Source: JAGQZY01 sp964588335 | GTDB lineage: Bacteria; Bdellovibrionota; Bdellovibrionia; Bdellovibrionales; JAGQZY01 | Assembly: GCA_964588335.1 (NCBI GenBank) | Contig: CAZPOV010000012.1 | Location: 1-64,000, forward strand | DNA: 64,000 nucleotides | Direction: 5' to 3' | Shown here: positions 34,415 to 43,283 of the stretch, in pieces | How the letters are laid out: every line of letters starts with the position of its first letter | How positions within the stretch are numbered: the stretch's first letter is position 1 | Notes under the pieces: generated by a model | What the model saw: only the letters and a program-made list of their open reading frames with translations | Told to the model about the DNA's origin: nothing | Databases searched by the model: none | Program-made: the position numbers and the translations under genes

Positions 34415-35144
34415 AGGGCAGTTTGTCTTGAAGCAGTTTCACTTCTTTTTTGTTCATCGCACAGGTGAGGGGGGTCACTTTCACTCCCATTTTCTTTGCC
34501 TCTTTTAATTTCCGAGCATAGTCCGGATCGATGTGGTCCGCGGCTTTAAAAACCTTGCAATCCGTTCGTTGAATCACATACAGCATTTCACAGGTGAAAC
34601 CTTGTTCTGTTAATTCCATCAGCTCATCCAAGTGCTTTTGCCCACGTGTGGTAACCGCATCGGGGAAGTAGGCGATGTCACCTTCTGCCAACGTCACATT
34701 TTTAATTTCAATCAAATGCAAAGGGGGCATCAGATTTTTATGATTCCACTTTTTGATATCAGGGTGCTTTTTGGAATTCCAAAGCACCAAATCAATGCGC
34801 GATTTATCATTGATTTTGACTTCGGGTTGATAGCGATCAAATTTTTTCCAATGGGGTAGTGGATTTTCAAGGAAGAGTTCGACAGCCAACTTGTTGGGTA
34901 GGCCAGTGTTGACTCCAACCCAACTTTTTTCAGTCTTAACCATTTGCAGGGTGTGCTTGAGTTTTCGTTTTGGATCATCCGTTGTTGAAAACAGACAGGC
35001 GCTGCCGGGATCTTTGAGACCCATCATGCTACCCGTGTTTGGACAATGGGCGACCACCGTTTCGCCTTCAAATTCAATATCAGTAAAAAATCTTTTATAG
35101 CGTTTTTGGAAAACGCCTTCAGACAACGGTTTTTCAAACTTCAT
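34407..35144 (-). CDS. sfsA: SfsA-family protein (sugar fermentation stimulation)
   Basis: 245 residues. The family pattern is clear: RYKRFFTDIEFEG near the N-terminus, VAHCPNTGSMMGL, WVGVNTGLPNKL, a nuclease-like acidic block RIDLVLW and IEIKNVTL, and FPDAVTTRGQKHL. These resemble restriction-type nuclease residues, and the E. coli protein binds DNA without a settled role. ATG 35144 is used; an ATG two codons earlier is possible. Confidence 0.92.
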   Translation of the reverse strand: MKFEKPLSEGVFQKRYKRFFTDIEFEGETVVAHCPNTGSMMGLKDPGSACLFSTTDDPKRKLKHTLQMVKTEKSWVGVNTGLPNKLAVELFLENPLPHWKKFDRYQPEVKINDKSRIDLVLWNSKKHPDIKKWNHKNLMPPLHLIEIKNVTLAEGDIAYFPDAVTTRGQKHLDELMELTEQGFTCEMLYVIQRTDCKVFKAADHIDPDYARKLKEAKKMGVKVTPLTCAMNKKEVKLLQDKLPFK

Positions 35145-35389
35145 GGTCACCTCAGATTTTTGTTTATCTCTTGAGATTTGGAGTTAAGAAAGGAACGGCG
35201 CCCCTTTGCCACTCCAGGCAATTCTAAGACGGGCATTGATTTCTTCAAAATTCAGCAAACCTTTTAGAGCCGATGGGCCATTTTTTTGGAAACGAGAGGA
35301 CTCTTTTTAGTCGTCACAAAGTCTGTAAAGGGAGAAGCCAACGTGGGTTTTTGTATTTTTAGCAATGAGGTAGCAGAATTCCTCGGCCT

Positions 35390-35980
35390 TTATTTTAGCC
35401 CATCCGTGCACATTTCAATGGTTTTCGTTTCATCCATATAATATCGATCCACACGTGTGGCAGTGGTGGAAATTAAACCAGCAATTCCCGCCAAGAAGGT
35501 ATTATTGGTTGCTGGTTCAGGAAAACTTCCGATAGTGCAAACTCCGGCGGCTTGGACTGACGCTATGCCAAGGGAAACGCCGACGACGGCAACGGGCATT
35601 TCGTTCCAAGTTCTAAAGGAGGGGCAGTTTCCACTGCAGGTACACCGTCCAAGGTCTGTATTCCAGCACCCGGGGTCGGAATTGAACGCCGTTTCGCCAG
35701 GAATCGGGTTAGGGTTGTCGTCGGCTCGAAGTCGATAATTCAAAGTTCCGACGGGAGCAAAACCGGTATAGACAAAATTTCCAGGGAAGGCTCCAAACTC
35801 AGTCCTTGTAGCAATAGCAGCCGAATAGTAGCCGTTCAGTAACGCAAAGCCTTCTTTCTGTCGAGCCCGAGCCTGAAAGGTTTTGTAGGAGGGAACCGCA
35901 ATAAGTGACAACACTGCGATGATAGCGACCGTGGTCATCAACTCGATCAATGAAAAGCCGCCGTTGCGAGATATTTTCAT
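35390..35980 (-). CDS. Type IV prepilin-like protein
   Basis: 196 residues with a class III signal: GGFSLIELMTTVAII, cut expected between Gly8 and Phe9, and Glu at the conserved +5 position (Glu13). A hydrophobic helix follows, then a globular domain with several Cys, including CWNTDLGRCTCSGNC and two near the end, which may form disulfides. It should be a major or minor pilin or a pseudopilin. No pilus assembly genes are next to it. Confidence 0.88.
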   Translation of the reverse strand: MKISRNGGFSLIELMTTVAIIAVLSLIAVPSYKTFQARARQKEGFALLNGYYSAAIATRTEFGAFPGNFVYTGFAPVGTLNYRLRADDNPNPIPGETAFNSDPGCWNTDLGRCTCSGNCPSFRTWNEMPVAVVGVSLGIASVQAAGVCTIGSFPEPATNNTFLAGIAGLISTTATRVDRYYMDETKTIEMCTDGLK

Positions 35981-36395
35981 AGCCGTCCTTATAAAGTTTT
36001 ACCGTGTGGGCTCAGTCACTTTCACCCGTTCTGTTTCCATTATAGCAGGCTGTGGCCTCTTCACAAATTATGGCTAATAGGACCTCATTTGGTCTCAATT
36101 TTAGATTCGAACGGAGTGAAAAGGTAGAAAAAATAAGCCTTAATGACACACTTGGGGCCTTCAGGTCGTTTGCCTATAAGGTTGTCTAAGATCTCAAAAT
36201 TCGAATCTTGAGAAAGGTCGCCCGCTGATTTTTTGCAGTCAGAATCAGATTTCGACACCCCTTCGCGTTCCAAAAAGACCTACCGATCACAGAAATTTGA
36301 GTCAGATCAAAATAAAGGGCTTTATAGCCATTCAGGCCCTTATCCCTAAGCCTTGAAACCGTTTACTTTTTAAGGGCTTGCAGCTAAAAGGAAGC
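35981..36395. other. Intergenic region before the lipA operon
   Basis: About 415 bases with no gene I can support. It holds a near-perfect palindrome centred on TTCGAA at 36192-36213 (one mismatch per arm) and AT-rich sequence before lipA that should contain the promoter, though I see no good -35/-10 pair. A minus-strand frame at 36085-36273 has no ribosome-binding site and starts with TTG. Confidence 0.4.
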
Positions 36396-37319
36396 ATGTC
36401 AAATTCACCGAATAAGAAAGCAGCCAAGCCTTCTTGGCTCAAGGTAAAAGCGCCGGCCGGGCAAGACTACCACCGCATCAAAGACATGTTGGGGAAGCTG
36501 AATCTGGCCACCGTCTGCCAAGAGGCCCGATGCCCCAATATGGGTGAGTGTTGGGCGGGTGGTACGGCCACCTTCATGCTCATGGGTGAGGTTTGCACCC
36601 GCGGCTGTCGCTTTTGCAATGTGAAAACCGGGAACCCCAAAGGTAAGATTGATAATCGTGAGCCTGAAAAAGTGGGGTTCAGTATCGCCCAAATGGGGCT
36701 CACCTATGTCGTCCTTACCAGTGTGAACCGTGACGACATGGAAGACCAAGGCGCCGATCATTTTGGTCGAACCGTTGAAACCATTAAAAATAACGATCCA
36801 GATTTGATTGTCGAGATCTTAACTCCGGACTTTCAAGGCAATGTTGAGCTGATCAATCGGGTGGTGGATTCTAAACCCGATGTTTTTGCTCACAATGTGG
36901 AAACCGTGGAGCGTTTAACACCCAGTGTGCGTGACCCAAGAGCCACTTATCAGCAGTCGATGGATGTTTTGGCGCAAGTCAAAAAAAGAGATCCTGAAAT
37001 GTACACCAAAAGTTCCCTGATGTTAGGACTGGGTGAGACCGACGCTGAGATTATGCAGGCACTGATGGACTTAAAGGCTGTGGGTTGTGATGTGGTGACC
37101 TTTGGTCAATATCTGCAACCCAGTCCAAGACATTTAAAGGTTCAGGAATACGTGACACCTGAAAAGTTCAAATATTGGAAGCAAGTGGCTGATGATATGG
37201 CTTTTCTTTACTGTGCCAGTGGCCCACTGGTAAGAAGCTCTTACAAAGCCGGAGAGTTTTTTATGAAGGGCGTGATTGAAAAGAAACGTGGAAAATATAA
37301 ACAACAAGAAGCTTTGTAG
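36396..37319 (+). CDS. lipA: Lipoyl synthase
   Basis: Radical-SAM enzyme that inserts two sulfur atoms into octanoyl groups on E2 and H proteins. 307 residues from ATG 36396, preceded by AAGGAAG. The auxiliary cluster ligands are Cys41, Cys46 and Cys52 (C-x4-C-x5-C) and the SAM-cluster ligands Cys67, Cys71 and Cys74 (CTRGCRFC). The C-terminal RSSYKAGEF block is present. It begins an operon with E2, E3 and lipB, so lipoylation is made with its main target. Confidence 0.96.
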   Translation: MSNSPNKKAAKPSWLKVKAPAGQDYHRIKDMLGKLNLATVCQEARCPNMGECWAGGTATFMLMGEVCTRGCRFCNVKTGNPKGKIDNREPEKVGFSIAQMGLTYVVLTSVNRDDMEDQGADHFGRTVETIKNNDPDLIVEILTPDFQGNVELINRVVDSKPDVFAHNVETVERLTPSVRDPRATYQQSMDVLAQVKKRDPEMYTKSSLMLGLGETDAEIMQALMDLKAVGCDVVTFGQYLQPSPRHLKVQEYVTPEKFKYWKQVADDMAFLYCASGPLVRSSYKAGEFFMKGVIEKKRGKYKQQEAL

Positions 37320-37343
37320 CAACGATCGATAGAGGAGTATGGG

Positions 37344-38708
37344 ATGGGAGTAAAAAACGTAGAATTGCCAGAAATTGGTGAAGGCGTAAACGAAGGTGAA
37401 CTTGTAGGATGGCTGGTTCAACCCGGAGACACCATTGAGGTGGATCAACCCGTCGTTGAATTGATGACCGACAAAGCCACCGTTGAAGTTCCCTCCACAG
37501 TTGCTGGAAAAGTTAAGGAGCTTAAATTCTCAGAAGGTGACACCATCGAGGTGGGTCAAACCATCATCACTGTTGAAGAAGGAGCCGGCGGCGAAGAGCA
37601 GGCTCAAGACTCTAAAAAAGAAGAAAAGCAGGAAACAAGTTCAAGCCAATCGCAGCGACAAGATCAACAGCAACAAAAGCAGCAAGCGCCGCAAAACCAG
37701 CAGCAAGAAGCGCCTCGTCCGATGGCTGCTAGTGGTTCTCAGACCGGTGGTGGAATGGAAGCGATCAACCCACCCGTCGCTGCTGAAAATGTTTTAGCGA
37801 CACCTTCGACTCGTCGCTTGGCTCGTGAGTCCAACGTCGATATCAACAATGTAAAAGGCACTGGGTTGGCTGGACGGGTGACTCGCGAAGATGTGTTGGC
37901 AGCCAGCAATGGGGCCGGAGCTGTGGCCGCTGGAGCGCCAACAACTGCTCAGCAGAGCAAGTCCTCCACACCGACTTGGACGCCACCGCAGAATTTTACC
38001 ACCGGTGGAGAAGAGCGGGTGCCTCTAAAGGGTGTTCGTAAAAAGATCGCCGAAAATATGCAGATGGCAAAGCGCGTGATTCCTCATTTCACTTTGATGG
38101 ATGAGGCCAACGTCACCAAGTTGATTGAAATGCGCCAAGAATTAAAACCACAGGCTGAAAAAATGGGTGTGAAAATCACTTACCTACCATTTGTTATGAA
38201 GGCCTTGATGGCCACGGTTCGAGAGTTCCCGAAATTCAACGGAATGATCGACGATGCCGCTCAAGAAATTGTTTATAAAAAATACTTCAATGTCGGGTTT
38301 GCTGCCGATACCCCTAATGGACTTTTTGTTCCGGTGATTAAGAATGCTGATCAGAAAACCATTTATCAATTGTCACAAGAGATCGTTGATCTTGCGACTC
38401 GGGCCCGTGATGGCAAGTTGGCCTTAGAAGAAATGAAAGGCGCCACCTTCACGATCACCAATATTGGAAGTGTTGGCGGTACCTATGCAACGCCCATTAT
38501 CAATCACCCCGAAGTGGCCATTTTTGGAATGTACAAAATCCAAGAGCGTCCGATCATCAAAGATGGTGAGTTGGATGTGGCTAGCTTTATGAATTTTACA
38601 GTGACTTGTGATCACCGTTTGATTGATGGCGCTGAAGCGGCTCGCTTTTTATCGGCCTTTATTGCCCGAATCGAAAGCCCCGGTCGCTTGATGATGGATA
38701 TGATTTAA
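37344..38708 (+). CDS. Dihydrolipoamide acyltransferase, E2 of a 2-oxoacid dehydrogenase
   Basis: 454 residues. One lipoyl domain at the N-terminus with Lys44 in MTDKATVEV, a Gln/Ala-rich hinge (about 85-145), a peripheral-subunit-binding domain (TPSTRRLARESNVDINNVKG) and a catalytic domain with His424 and Asp428 (DHRLIDG). The ATG follows GGAGTATGGG. Acetyl transfer from pyruvate is the best guess, but a branched-chain or 2-oxoglutarate type cannot be ruled out by eye. The operon has no E1. Confidence 0.9.
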   Translation: MGVKNVELPEIGEGVNEGELVGWLVQPGDTIEVDQPVVELMTDKATVEVPSTVAGKVKELKFSEGDTIEVGQTIITVEEGAGGEEQAQDSKKEEKQETSSSQSQRQDQQQQKQQAPQNQQQEAPRPMAASGSQTGGGMEAINPPVAAENVLATPSTRRLARESNVDINNVKGTGLAGRVTREDVLAASNGAGAVAAGAPTTAQQSKSSTPTWTPPQNFTTGGEERVPLKGVRKKIAENMQMAKRVIPHFTLMDEANVTKLIEMRQELKPQAEKMGVKITYLPFVMKALMATVREFPKFNGMIDDAAQEIVYKKYFNVGFAADTPNGLFVPVIKNADQKTIYQLSQEIVDLATRARDGKLALEEMKGATFTITNIGSVGGTYATPIINHPEVAIFGMYKIQERPIIKDGELDVASFMNFTVTCDHRLIDGAEAARFLSAFIARIESPGRLMMDMI

Positions 38709-38729
38709 TTTGTAAAAAAGGAAAATGTT

Positions 38730-40145
38730 GTGAGTCAGTTTGATGTATGCGTAATTGGATCGGGACCTGGTGGATATGTTGCAGCCATTCGCTGCGTGCA
38801 GTTGGGTTTGAAAACGGCTGTCGTAGAGCGTGAAAAATTAGGAGGGGTTTGTCTGAATATCGGGTGCATCCCCTCAAAAGCCATGATCGGAGCGGCTCAT
38901 ACTCTGCATCGTATGCAACACGACGCCGCCGAAATGGGCCTTGAAATCAAAGGCGACGTAAAAGTGAACATGAAAAAGTTAAAAGACTGGAAACAATCGG
39001 TTTGTGATCGCATGTCCGGTGGTGTGGAAGGTCTTTTAAAAGGCAATGGCGTTGATATCATAGCCGGAGAGGCCGAGTTCGCTTCACCCAATGAGCTGAA
39101 CGTTAAAGGTTCAGATTCTACTAAGTCGGTAAAAGCTAAAAACTTTATTGTCGCCACTGGATCTCGCCCCATTGAAATTCCTGGATTTGAATTTGATGAA
39201 AAGACAGTGATGTCGTCAACTGGTGCCTTGGCATTAGAGAAAATTCCTAAAAGCTTGATCGTTATCGGTGGTGGCTATATTGGGTTGGAAATCGGTTCTT
39301 ATCTTTCCAAACTGGGGACCGAAGTGGATATTCTGGAAGCCCAAGATGCACTTTTGGCCGGCGTTGTTGAGAAAGACGTGGCGCAAGTGGTGTCCCGCAA
39401 GTTGAAAAAAGATGGGATTAAAGTTCACCTGAAAGCCTTTGCCAAATCTTATAAGAAGTCTGGAAACCAAGTCGAAGTGACCGCTGAGGTGGATGGCTCC
39501 AGCAAAAAATTTAAAGCCGATAAGATTCTAGTAACAGTCGGGCGCAAACCGAACTCCGATCAACTGGGTATCAAAGAGATTGGTTTAGAGCTGGATGAGC
39601 GTGGATTTGTAAAAACCGACGCTCAACGCCGCACCAACGTTTCTCATATTTACGCGATTGGCGACATCACTTGCCAACCCATGCTGGCCCACAAAGCCAG
39701 TCATGAAGGTGTGCTAGTGGCTGAAGTGATTGCCGGTAAAAATAGAGCCTATGACGTGAAAACAGTTCCAGCTGTGATGTTTACCGATCCCGAGATCGCT
39801 AGTGCAGGGATGTTGGAAAGCGAAGCACGCGATAAGGGTTACACCGATTTAAAAATTTCTAAATTTCCATTTGGCGCCAACGGTAAAGCCGTTTCGATGA
39901 TGGAAACCGATGGTTTTGTGAAAATGATTGCCGACGCTAAAACCAATGTTTTGCTGGGTTGTCATATCGTCGGTCCCGAGGCCAGCAACTTGATTTCTGA
40001 AGCGGCTTTGGCCATCGAAATGGGTGCCACTTTAGAGGACATCGCATTGACAATTCACCCGCATCCGACCTTGGGTGAAACCATGATGGAGGCGGCGGAA
40101 GCCACTCTTGGCCACGCCATTCATATTGTGCAGAAGAAAAGGTAA
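38730..40145 (+). CDS. lpdA: Dihydrolipoamide dehydrogenase (E3)
   Basis: 471-residue flavoprotein that re-oxidises dihydrolipoamide on E2 and makes NADH. FAD loop GSGPGGYVAAI, redox disulfide Cys41-Cys46 (GGVCLNIGCIPSK), NAD loop VIGGGYIGLEIG and the C-terminal HPHPTLGE His-Glu pair are all present. The GTG at 38730 is the only in-frame start that follows the AAAAAGG at 38716-38721. It lies 21 bases after E2. Confidence 0.96.
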   Translation: MSQFDVCVIGSGPGGYVAAIRCVQLGLKTAVVEREKLGGVCLNIGCIPSKAMIGAAHTLHRMQHDAAEMGLEIKGDVKVNMKKLKDWKQSVCDRMSGGVEGLLKGNGVDIIAGEAEFASPNELNVKGSDSTKSVKAKNFIVATGSRPIEIPGFEFDEKTVMSSTGALALEKIPKSLIVIGGGYIGLEIGSYLSKLGTEVDILEAQDALLAGVVEKDVAQVVSRKLKKDGIKVHLKAFAKSYKKSGNQVEVTAEVDGSSKKFKADKILVTVGRKPNSDQLGIKEIGLELDERGFVKTDAQRRTNVSHIYAIGDITCQPMLAHKASHEGVLVAEVIAGKNRAYDVKTVPAVMFTDPEIASAGMLESEARDKGYTDLKISKFPFGANGKAVSMMETDGFVKMIADAKTNVLLGCHIVGPEASNLISEAALAIEMGATLEDIALTIHPHPTLGETMMEAAEATLGHAIHIVQKKR

Positions 40146-40151
40146 CTGGAA

Positions 40152-40877
40152 ATGGACGATCAAACTCAGCAACCCCTTATCAAAAAAGAAGTCAATCGCT
40201 TTGCGACCAAGTTTCCTGATGTGGAAGACTGGGGTTTGATCTCTTACCAAGAAGCCTTTGAAAAACAAAAACAGTACGTCGAAGAAGTGATTGCTGGCGA
40301 ACGGGGTGAAACCATCGTGTTTTGTCATCATCCGCCCGTTGTCACTTTGGGGCGAGGCACCCGTGAAGGCGATGTGTTCTCTTGGAAGGGCGAAACCGTG
40401 GAGGTCAATCGCGGAGGCCGCGCCACTTATCACGGTCCCAACCAAGTGGTGATGTATCCCATCGTTGATCTGGGTGGAAACACGCCCAATTACATCCCCA
40501 AGAAAGAAAAAAGTCTGCACGGTTATATGCGAATTTTAGAAGAGGCAGCCATTCAAACCATCCGTGAGTACGAAGTCGAAGCTCATGGCCACAGTGTGCA
40601 ACAGCAGGTGGGTGAGGACAAAGCTTGTGAAGCCACAGGTGTTTGGGTCGGCAATCAAAAATTAGCGTCAATTGGAATTGCCGTGCGCCGGTGGGTGACC
40701 CATCACGGGATCGCGATCAATCTTTTTAAAGACGATCAGGCTTTTCAAGGGATCAATCCCTGTGGTTTTACGACTAAGACAATGACCTGTTTGCAAGAAC
40801 TCTCTGCAAAGCGGGTGAAGCGAGAGGCCTTTCAGAAAGAGTTGGCCTCGAACCTGATTTTTTCTCTTTATTCCTAA
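40152..40877 (+). CDS. lipB: Octanoyl-ACP:protein N-octanoyltransferase
   Basis: Attaches the octanoyl group that LipA then converts to lipoyl. 241 residues, with NRGGRATYHGPNQVVMYP, the catalytic Lys170 (NQKLASIGIAVRRW) and the nucleophile Cys204 (GINPCGF). It starts six bases after lpdA and closes the operon. The HH pair at 59-60 and LGRG are also family features. Confidence 0.95.
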   Translation: MDDQTQQPLIKKEVNRFATKFPDVEDWGLISYQEAFEKQKQYVEEVIAGERGETIVFCHHPPVVTLGRGTREGDVFSWKGETVEVNRGGRATYHGPNQVVMYPIVDLGGNTPNYIPKKEKSLHGYMRILEEAAIQTIREYEVEAHGHSVQQQVGEDKACEATGVWVGNQKLASIGIAVRRWVTHHGIAINLFKDDQAFQGINPCGFTTKTMTCLQELSAKRVKREAFQKELASNLIFSLYS

Positions 40878-40945
40878 ATTTTAGTCCAGTATCCACCTCG
40901 AATATAACCAGGGATAATAAGTAAAAATTATTCAGGGATGTCACC

Positions 40946-41863
40946 ATGATTAGCATTGGCCAATTTGAGAAAAAACCAGCAACAATCATTGATTACTATA
41001 AGTTAGCACTCACAAACCCAAAAGAATTTGCTCGATCTATACAATTTGATGAGCCATTTTCCAGCTCGGGCGTCATCATTCTGATTTTCATTGTGATTCA
41101 GGCGGTGATCAATGCCGCCTTTGGTTCGTTTGGCTCGGTTCTCGCTGGCCTAGTGGGAACGTTTATTGGTTTTGGTATTGGCGTGGCGGTTGCCAGTGTG
41201 ATTGTTTTTGTGATTGCCAAAATTTCCAATGCGGAAATGAATTTCCAACAGTGTTTTAATTTGGCCATCCATTGTTGGTTACTGAGCTTTCCATTAAGTC
41301 TTTTGGGCTTTCTGACCAGTCTTGCCTATTTGGCTTCAACAATTCTTCAGTTGGTCTTTTTCGTTTATGTTTTGATCGTCATTTTTAAGGCGGTGGCGGT
41401 TCGAGTTTACATTGTCACCGGTGTCTTCTTTATGTTGGGGGTTTTGCCTTACGCCTGCATGATGATGGGTAAAGCTGTTTTGGAAAACAGTCCACAAATG
41501 CAAGAGGTCTTGCAAGGAAGATCTCTTGAGGAGTTTTCAAAGGAGATGCAAAAAGAAGGGGGCGACTTTCAAAAGGCCATGAAGCAAATGAATGACATTC
41601 AAAAGGGAATGGAAAAATCCGAGAAAATCATGCCCCCCTGTTACAAATCCCTTTCGCAGACCTCTAAAAACCCAGTTTTCAGTCTTATCGGCGTGCAGGT
41701 GCAATTTTTGGGTATGGCACCGCCGGACAAGAAAGCGGAAGCTCTTCGCAAGCTGAAAAAACAAATTGATGAGTCTTTAACCAAAGAAAGTAAAGCTTAC
41801 CCCATGAGTGCTGAGCAAAAAGATTGTTTAAGGAAAATCAAAACAAACTTAGACAATTTTTAA
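40946..41863 (+). CDS. Yip1-like membrane protein
   Basis: 305 residues. The N-terminal two-thirds hold five or so membrane helices with Gly-rich segments (FGSFGSVLAGLVGTFIGFGIG), in the manner of the bacterial Yip1 domain. The last 130 residues form a soluble Lys/Glu/Met-rich domain (MQKEGGDFQKAMKQMNDIQKGM) that looks coiled-coil. No enzymatic motif. The next gene converges six bases after the stop. The family name is a moderate-confidence guess. Confidence 0.6.
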   Translation: MISIGQFEKKPATIIDYYKLALTNPKEFARSIQFDEPFSSSGVIILIFIVIQAVINAAFGSFGSVLAGLVGTFIGFGIGVAVASVIVFVIAKISNAEMNFQQCFNLAIHCWLLSFPLSLLGFLTSLAYLASTILQLVFFVYVLIVIFKAVAVRVYIVTGVFFMLGVLPYACMMMGKAVLENSPQMQEVLQGRSLEEFSKEMQKEGGDFQKAMKQMNDIQKGMEKSEKIMPPCYKSLSQTSKNPVFSLIGVQVQFLGMAPPDKKAEALRKLKKQIDESLTKESKAYPMSAEQKDCLRKIKTNLDNF

Positions 41864-41868
41864 AAAAG

Positions 41869-42564
41869 TTAAAGTTGTTTTAAAAACTCATCAACCCAGT
41901 GCGGGAGAGTTTGGCCAGTGGGTCCGGTCACAGTTTCGTCAAATAGAGGACTGATCGCGGTTTCACTCAGATTGAATTCGACTTTGCGACAAGACGGTGA
42001 GGTCAATTGAACGAATCCGGCGGCGGGGTAAACCACGCCTGAGGTTCCAGCACATAAGAAGTAGTCCGCTTCACGTAAAACTTGATCACTCTCGTTTAAG
42101 TAGTGGGGCACTTCTCCAAACCATACAATATCCGGTCGCAATTTTGCCGGCAGACCGTTTGGGTGAGGGGTCTTTGCATCAAGGTCTTGATCCCAAAAGA
42201 AGCACTCTCCGGTTTGCAGGCAACGAATTTTTTGCAACTCTCCGTGCATGTGCCAAACCCGTTGGTTGCCAGCCCGTTCGTGCAAGTTGTCGACATTTTG
42301 GGTGATCAAAGTGAAGTCGTCGCCAAGAGCCTCTTCCAAACGCGCTAGAGCCAAGTGGCCTTGGTTGGGCTGCAATTCAGGATCTTTCAATTGCGCTCGT
42401 CGCAAGTTATAGAATTGGTAGACAAGTTCGGGGTTGCGTTCAAAGGCTTCCGGGGTTGCCACCTCTTCAACCCGGTGACCTTCCCAAAGACCATTGTCAT
42501 CGCGAAACGTTTTTATCCCTGACTCAGCCGAGATTCCGGCCCCTGTTAAAACCACAACTTTCAT
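41869..42564 (-). CDS. cobB: CobB-type sirtuin (NAD-dependent protein deacylase)
   Basis: 231 residues from ATG 42564. NAD-binding GAGISAESGIKTFRD, catalytic His107 (HMHGEL) and TQNVDNLHERAG are present. Tyr52 and Arg55 (FYNLRR) form the YxxR pair of class III enzymes that remove succinyl as well as acetyl groups. The zinc ribbon is reduced: only Cys115 and Cys121 remain where two CxxC pairs are typical, and the second pair is missing. A likely target is Acs, encoded at 60 kb. The frame is open upstream without a better start. Confidence 0.9.
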   Translation of the reverse strand: MKVVVLTGAGISAESGIKTFRDDNGLWEGHRVEEVATPEAFERNPELVYQFYNLRRAQLKDPELQPNQGHLALARLEEALGDDFTLITQNVDNLHERAGNQRVWHMHGELQKIRCLQTGECFFWDQDLDAKTPHPNGLPAKLRPDIVWFGEVPHYLNESDQVLREADYFLCAGTSGVVYPAAGFVQLTSPSCRKVEFNLSETAISPLFDETVTGPTGQTLPHWVDEFLKQL

Positions 42565-42629
42565 AGTGGGGTTATTGTAGGGGAGGTAGCGTCCCCATAT
42601 CAAATAGCTTTTAACCACCAAGAGCGTCA

Positions 42630-42797
42630 GACCCCAGAATTAGAGACACAGACTTCAGAACTCAATTTCAGAGATCAGAGCTCGGAGTTCAGAGATCAGA
42701 GTTCTGAGCTCAGGCTTCCGACCCAGAAGCCAGAGGCAGATATCCGACCCAGATGTCAGAGCCAAGAAGTTAGAGGCAGGAAGTTAGAGGCAGGAAG
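42630..42797. repeat. Degenerate short tandem-repeat tract
   Basis: A purine-rich CAGA-type tract with three visible units: TTCAGAGATCAGAG at 42667-42680 and 42688-42701 (21-base period), TCCGACCCAGA twice (42717-42727 and 42743-42753), and AAGTTAGAGGCAGG twice in tandem (42767-42780 and 42781-42794). The units resemble each other and look like worn copies of one minisatellite. No coding frame crosses it. It has no spacers and is not a CRISPR. Confidence 0.8.
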
Positions 42798-43283
42798 TTT
42801 GTGGTTTTAGTGAATTCAGGGAGGTGAGTGATTTCTTTCACAAGGAACAGGTCCTCAATTTTTATTGTTCTGACTTCTATGAACAAACTCAGAAAACAAA
42901 ATTGTAAGCTTTAAATCACCCCTTCTCTTTGGTTGATCTATAACCCGGTGTTTCTAAAATCTAGGCTTTCATGGAGAGGCTGGACCAAGGTCGTTTTGCT
43001 TACTTTAACATCAGGTCTCTTCTTCTTAGTGGCAATCAAGCCAGTCATTTATTGTCAGTGGTTAAAAAAAGATTCAGGAAAATCAGGGGTCTGGCTTTCA
43101 AAGGCAACAGGGGTTGATTGAATAAGGTGTAAAAAAAGATCTGTCTCAATCTGGTAATAAACAGTCTTTGCTTCAAAGAAAACAAGAATTCCTCCGATTA
43201 GAGGTTTAGACATTAACTGATTTCCTTTACCATAAAGGTAACCGAGTGTAGAAGCTGTCGGACACCCAGTGCTGGAGGTTCTT
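42798..43283. other. Gene-free stretch after the repeat tract
   Basis: About 485 bases without a gene I can support. AT-rich sequence of 42840-42930 could hold a promoter. Two short frames (42933-43121 plus, 43055-43414 minus) lack a good start or conflict with the gene at 43284. Confidence 0.35.

Noticed and set aside
36085..36273. 62-residue minus-strand frame upstream of lipA
   Set aside because: TTG start without ribosome-binding site; no recognisable domain. It could be a small gene, but the support is too weak.
42630..42797. CRISPR-like repeat array
   Set aside because: Units are short (11-14 bases), unlike one another, have no regular spacers, and there are no cas genes.
42933..43121. 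62-residue plus-strand frame with a hydrophobic stretch
   Set aside because: TTG start without ribosome-binding site, short, and next to repeat debris.
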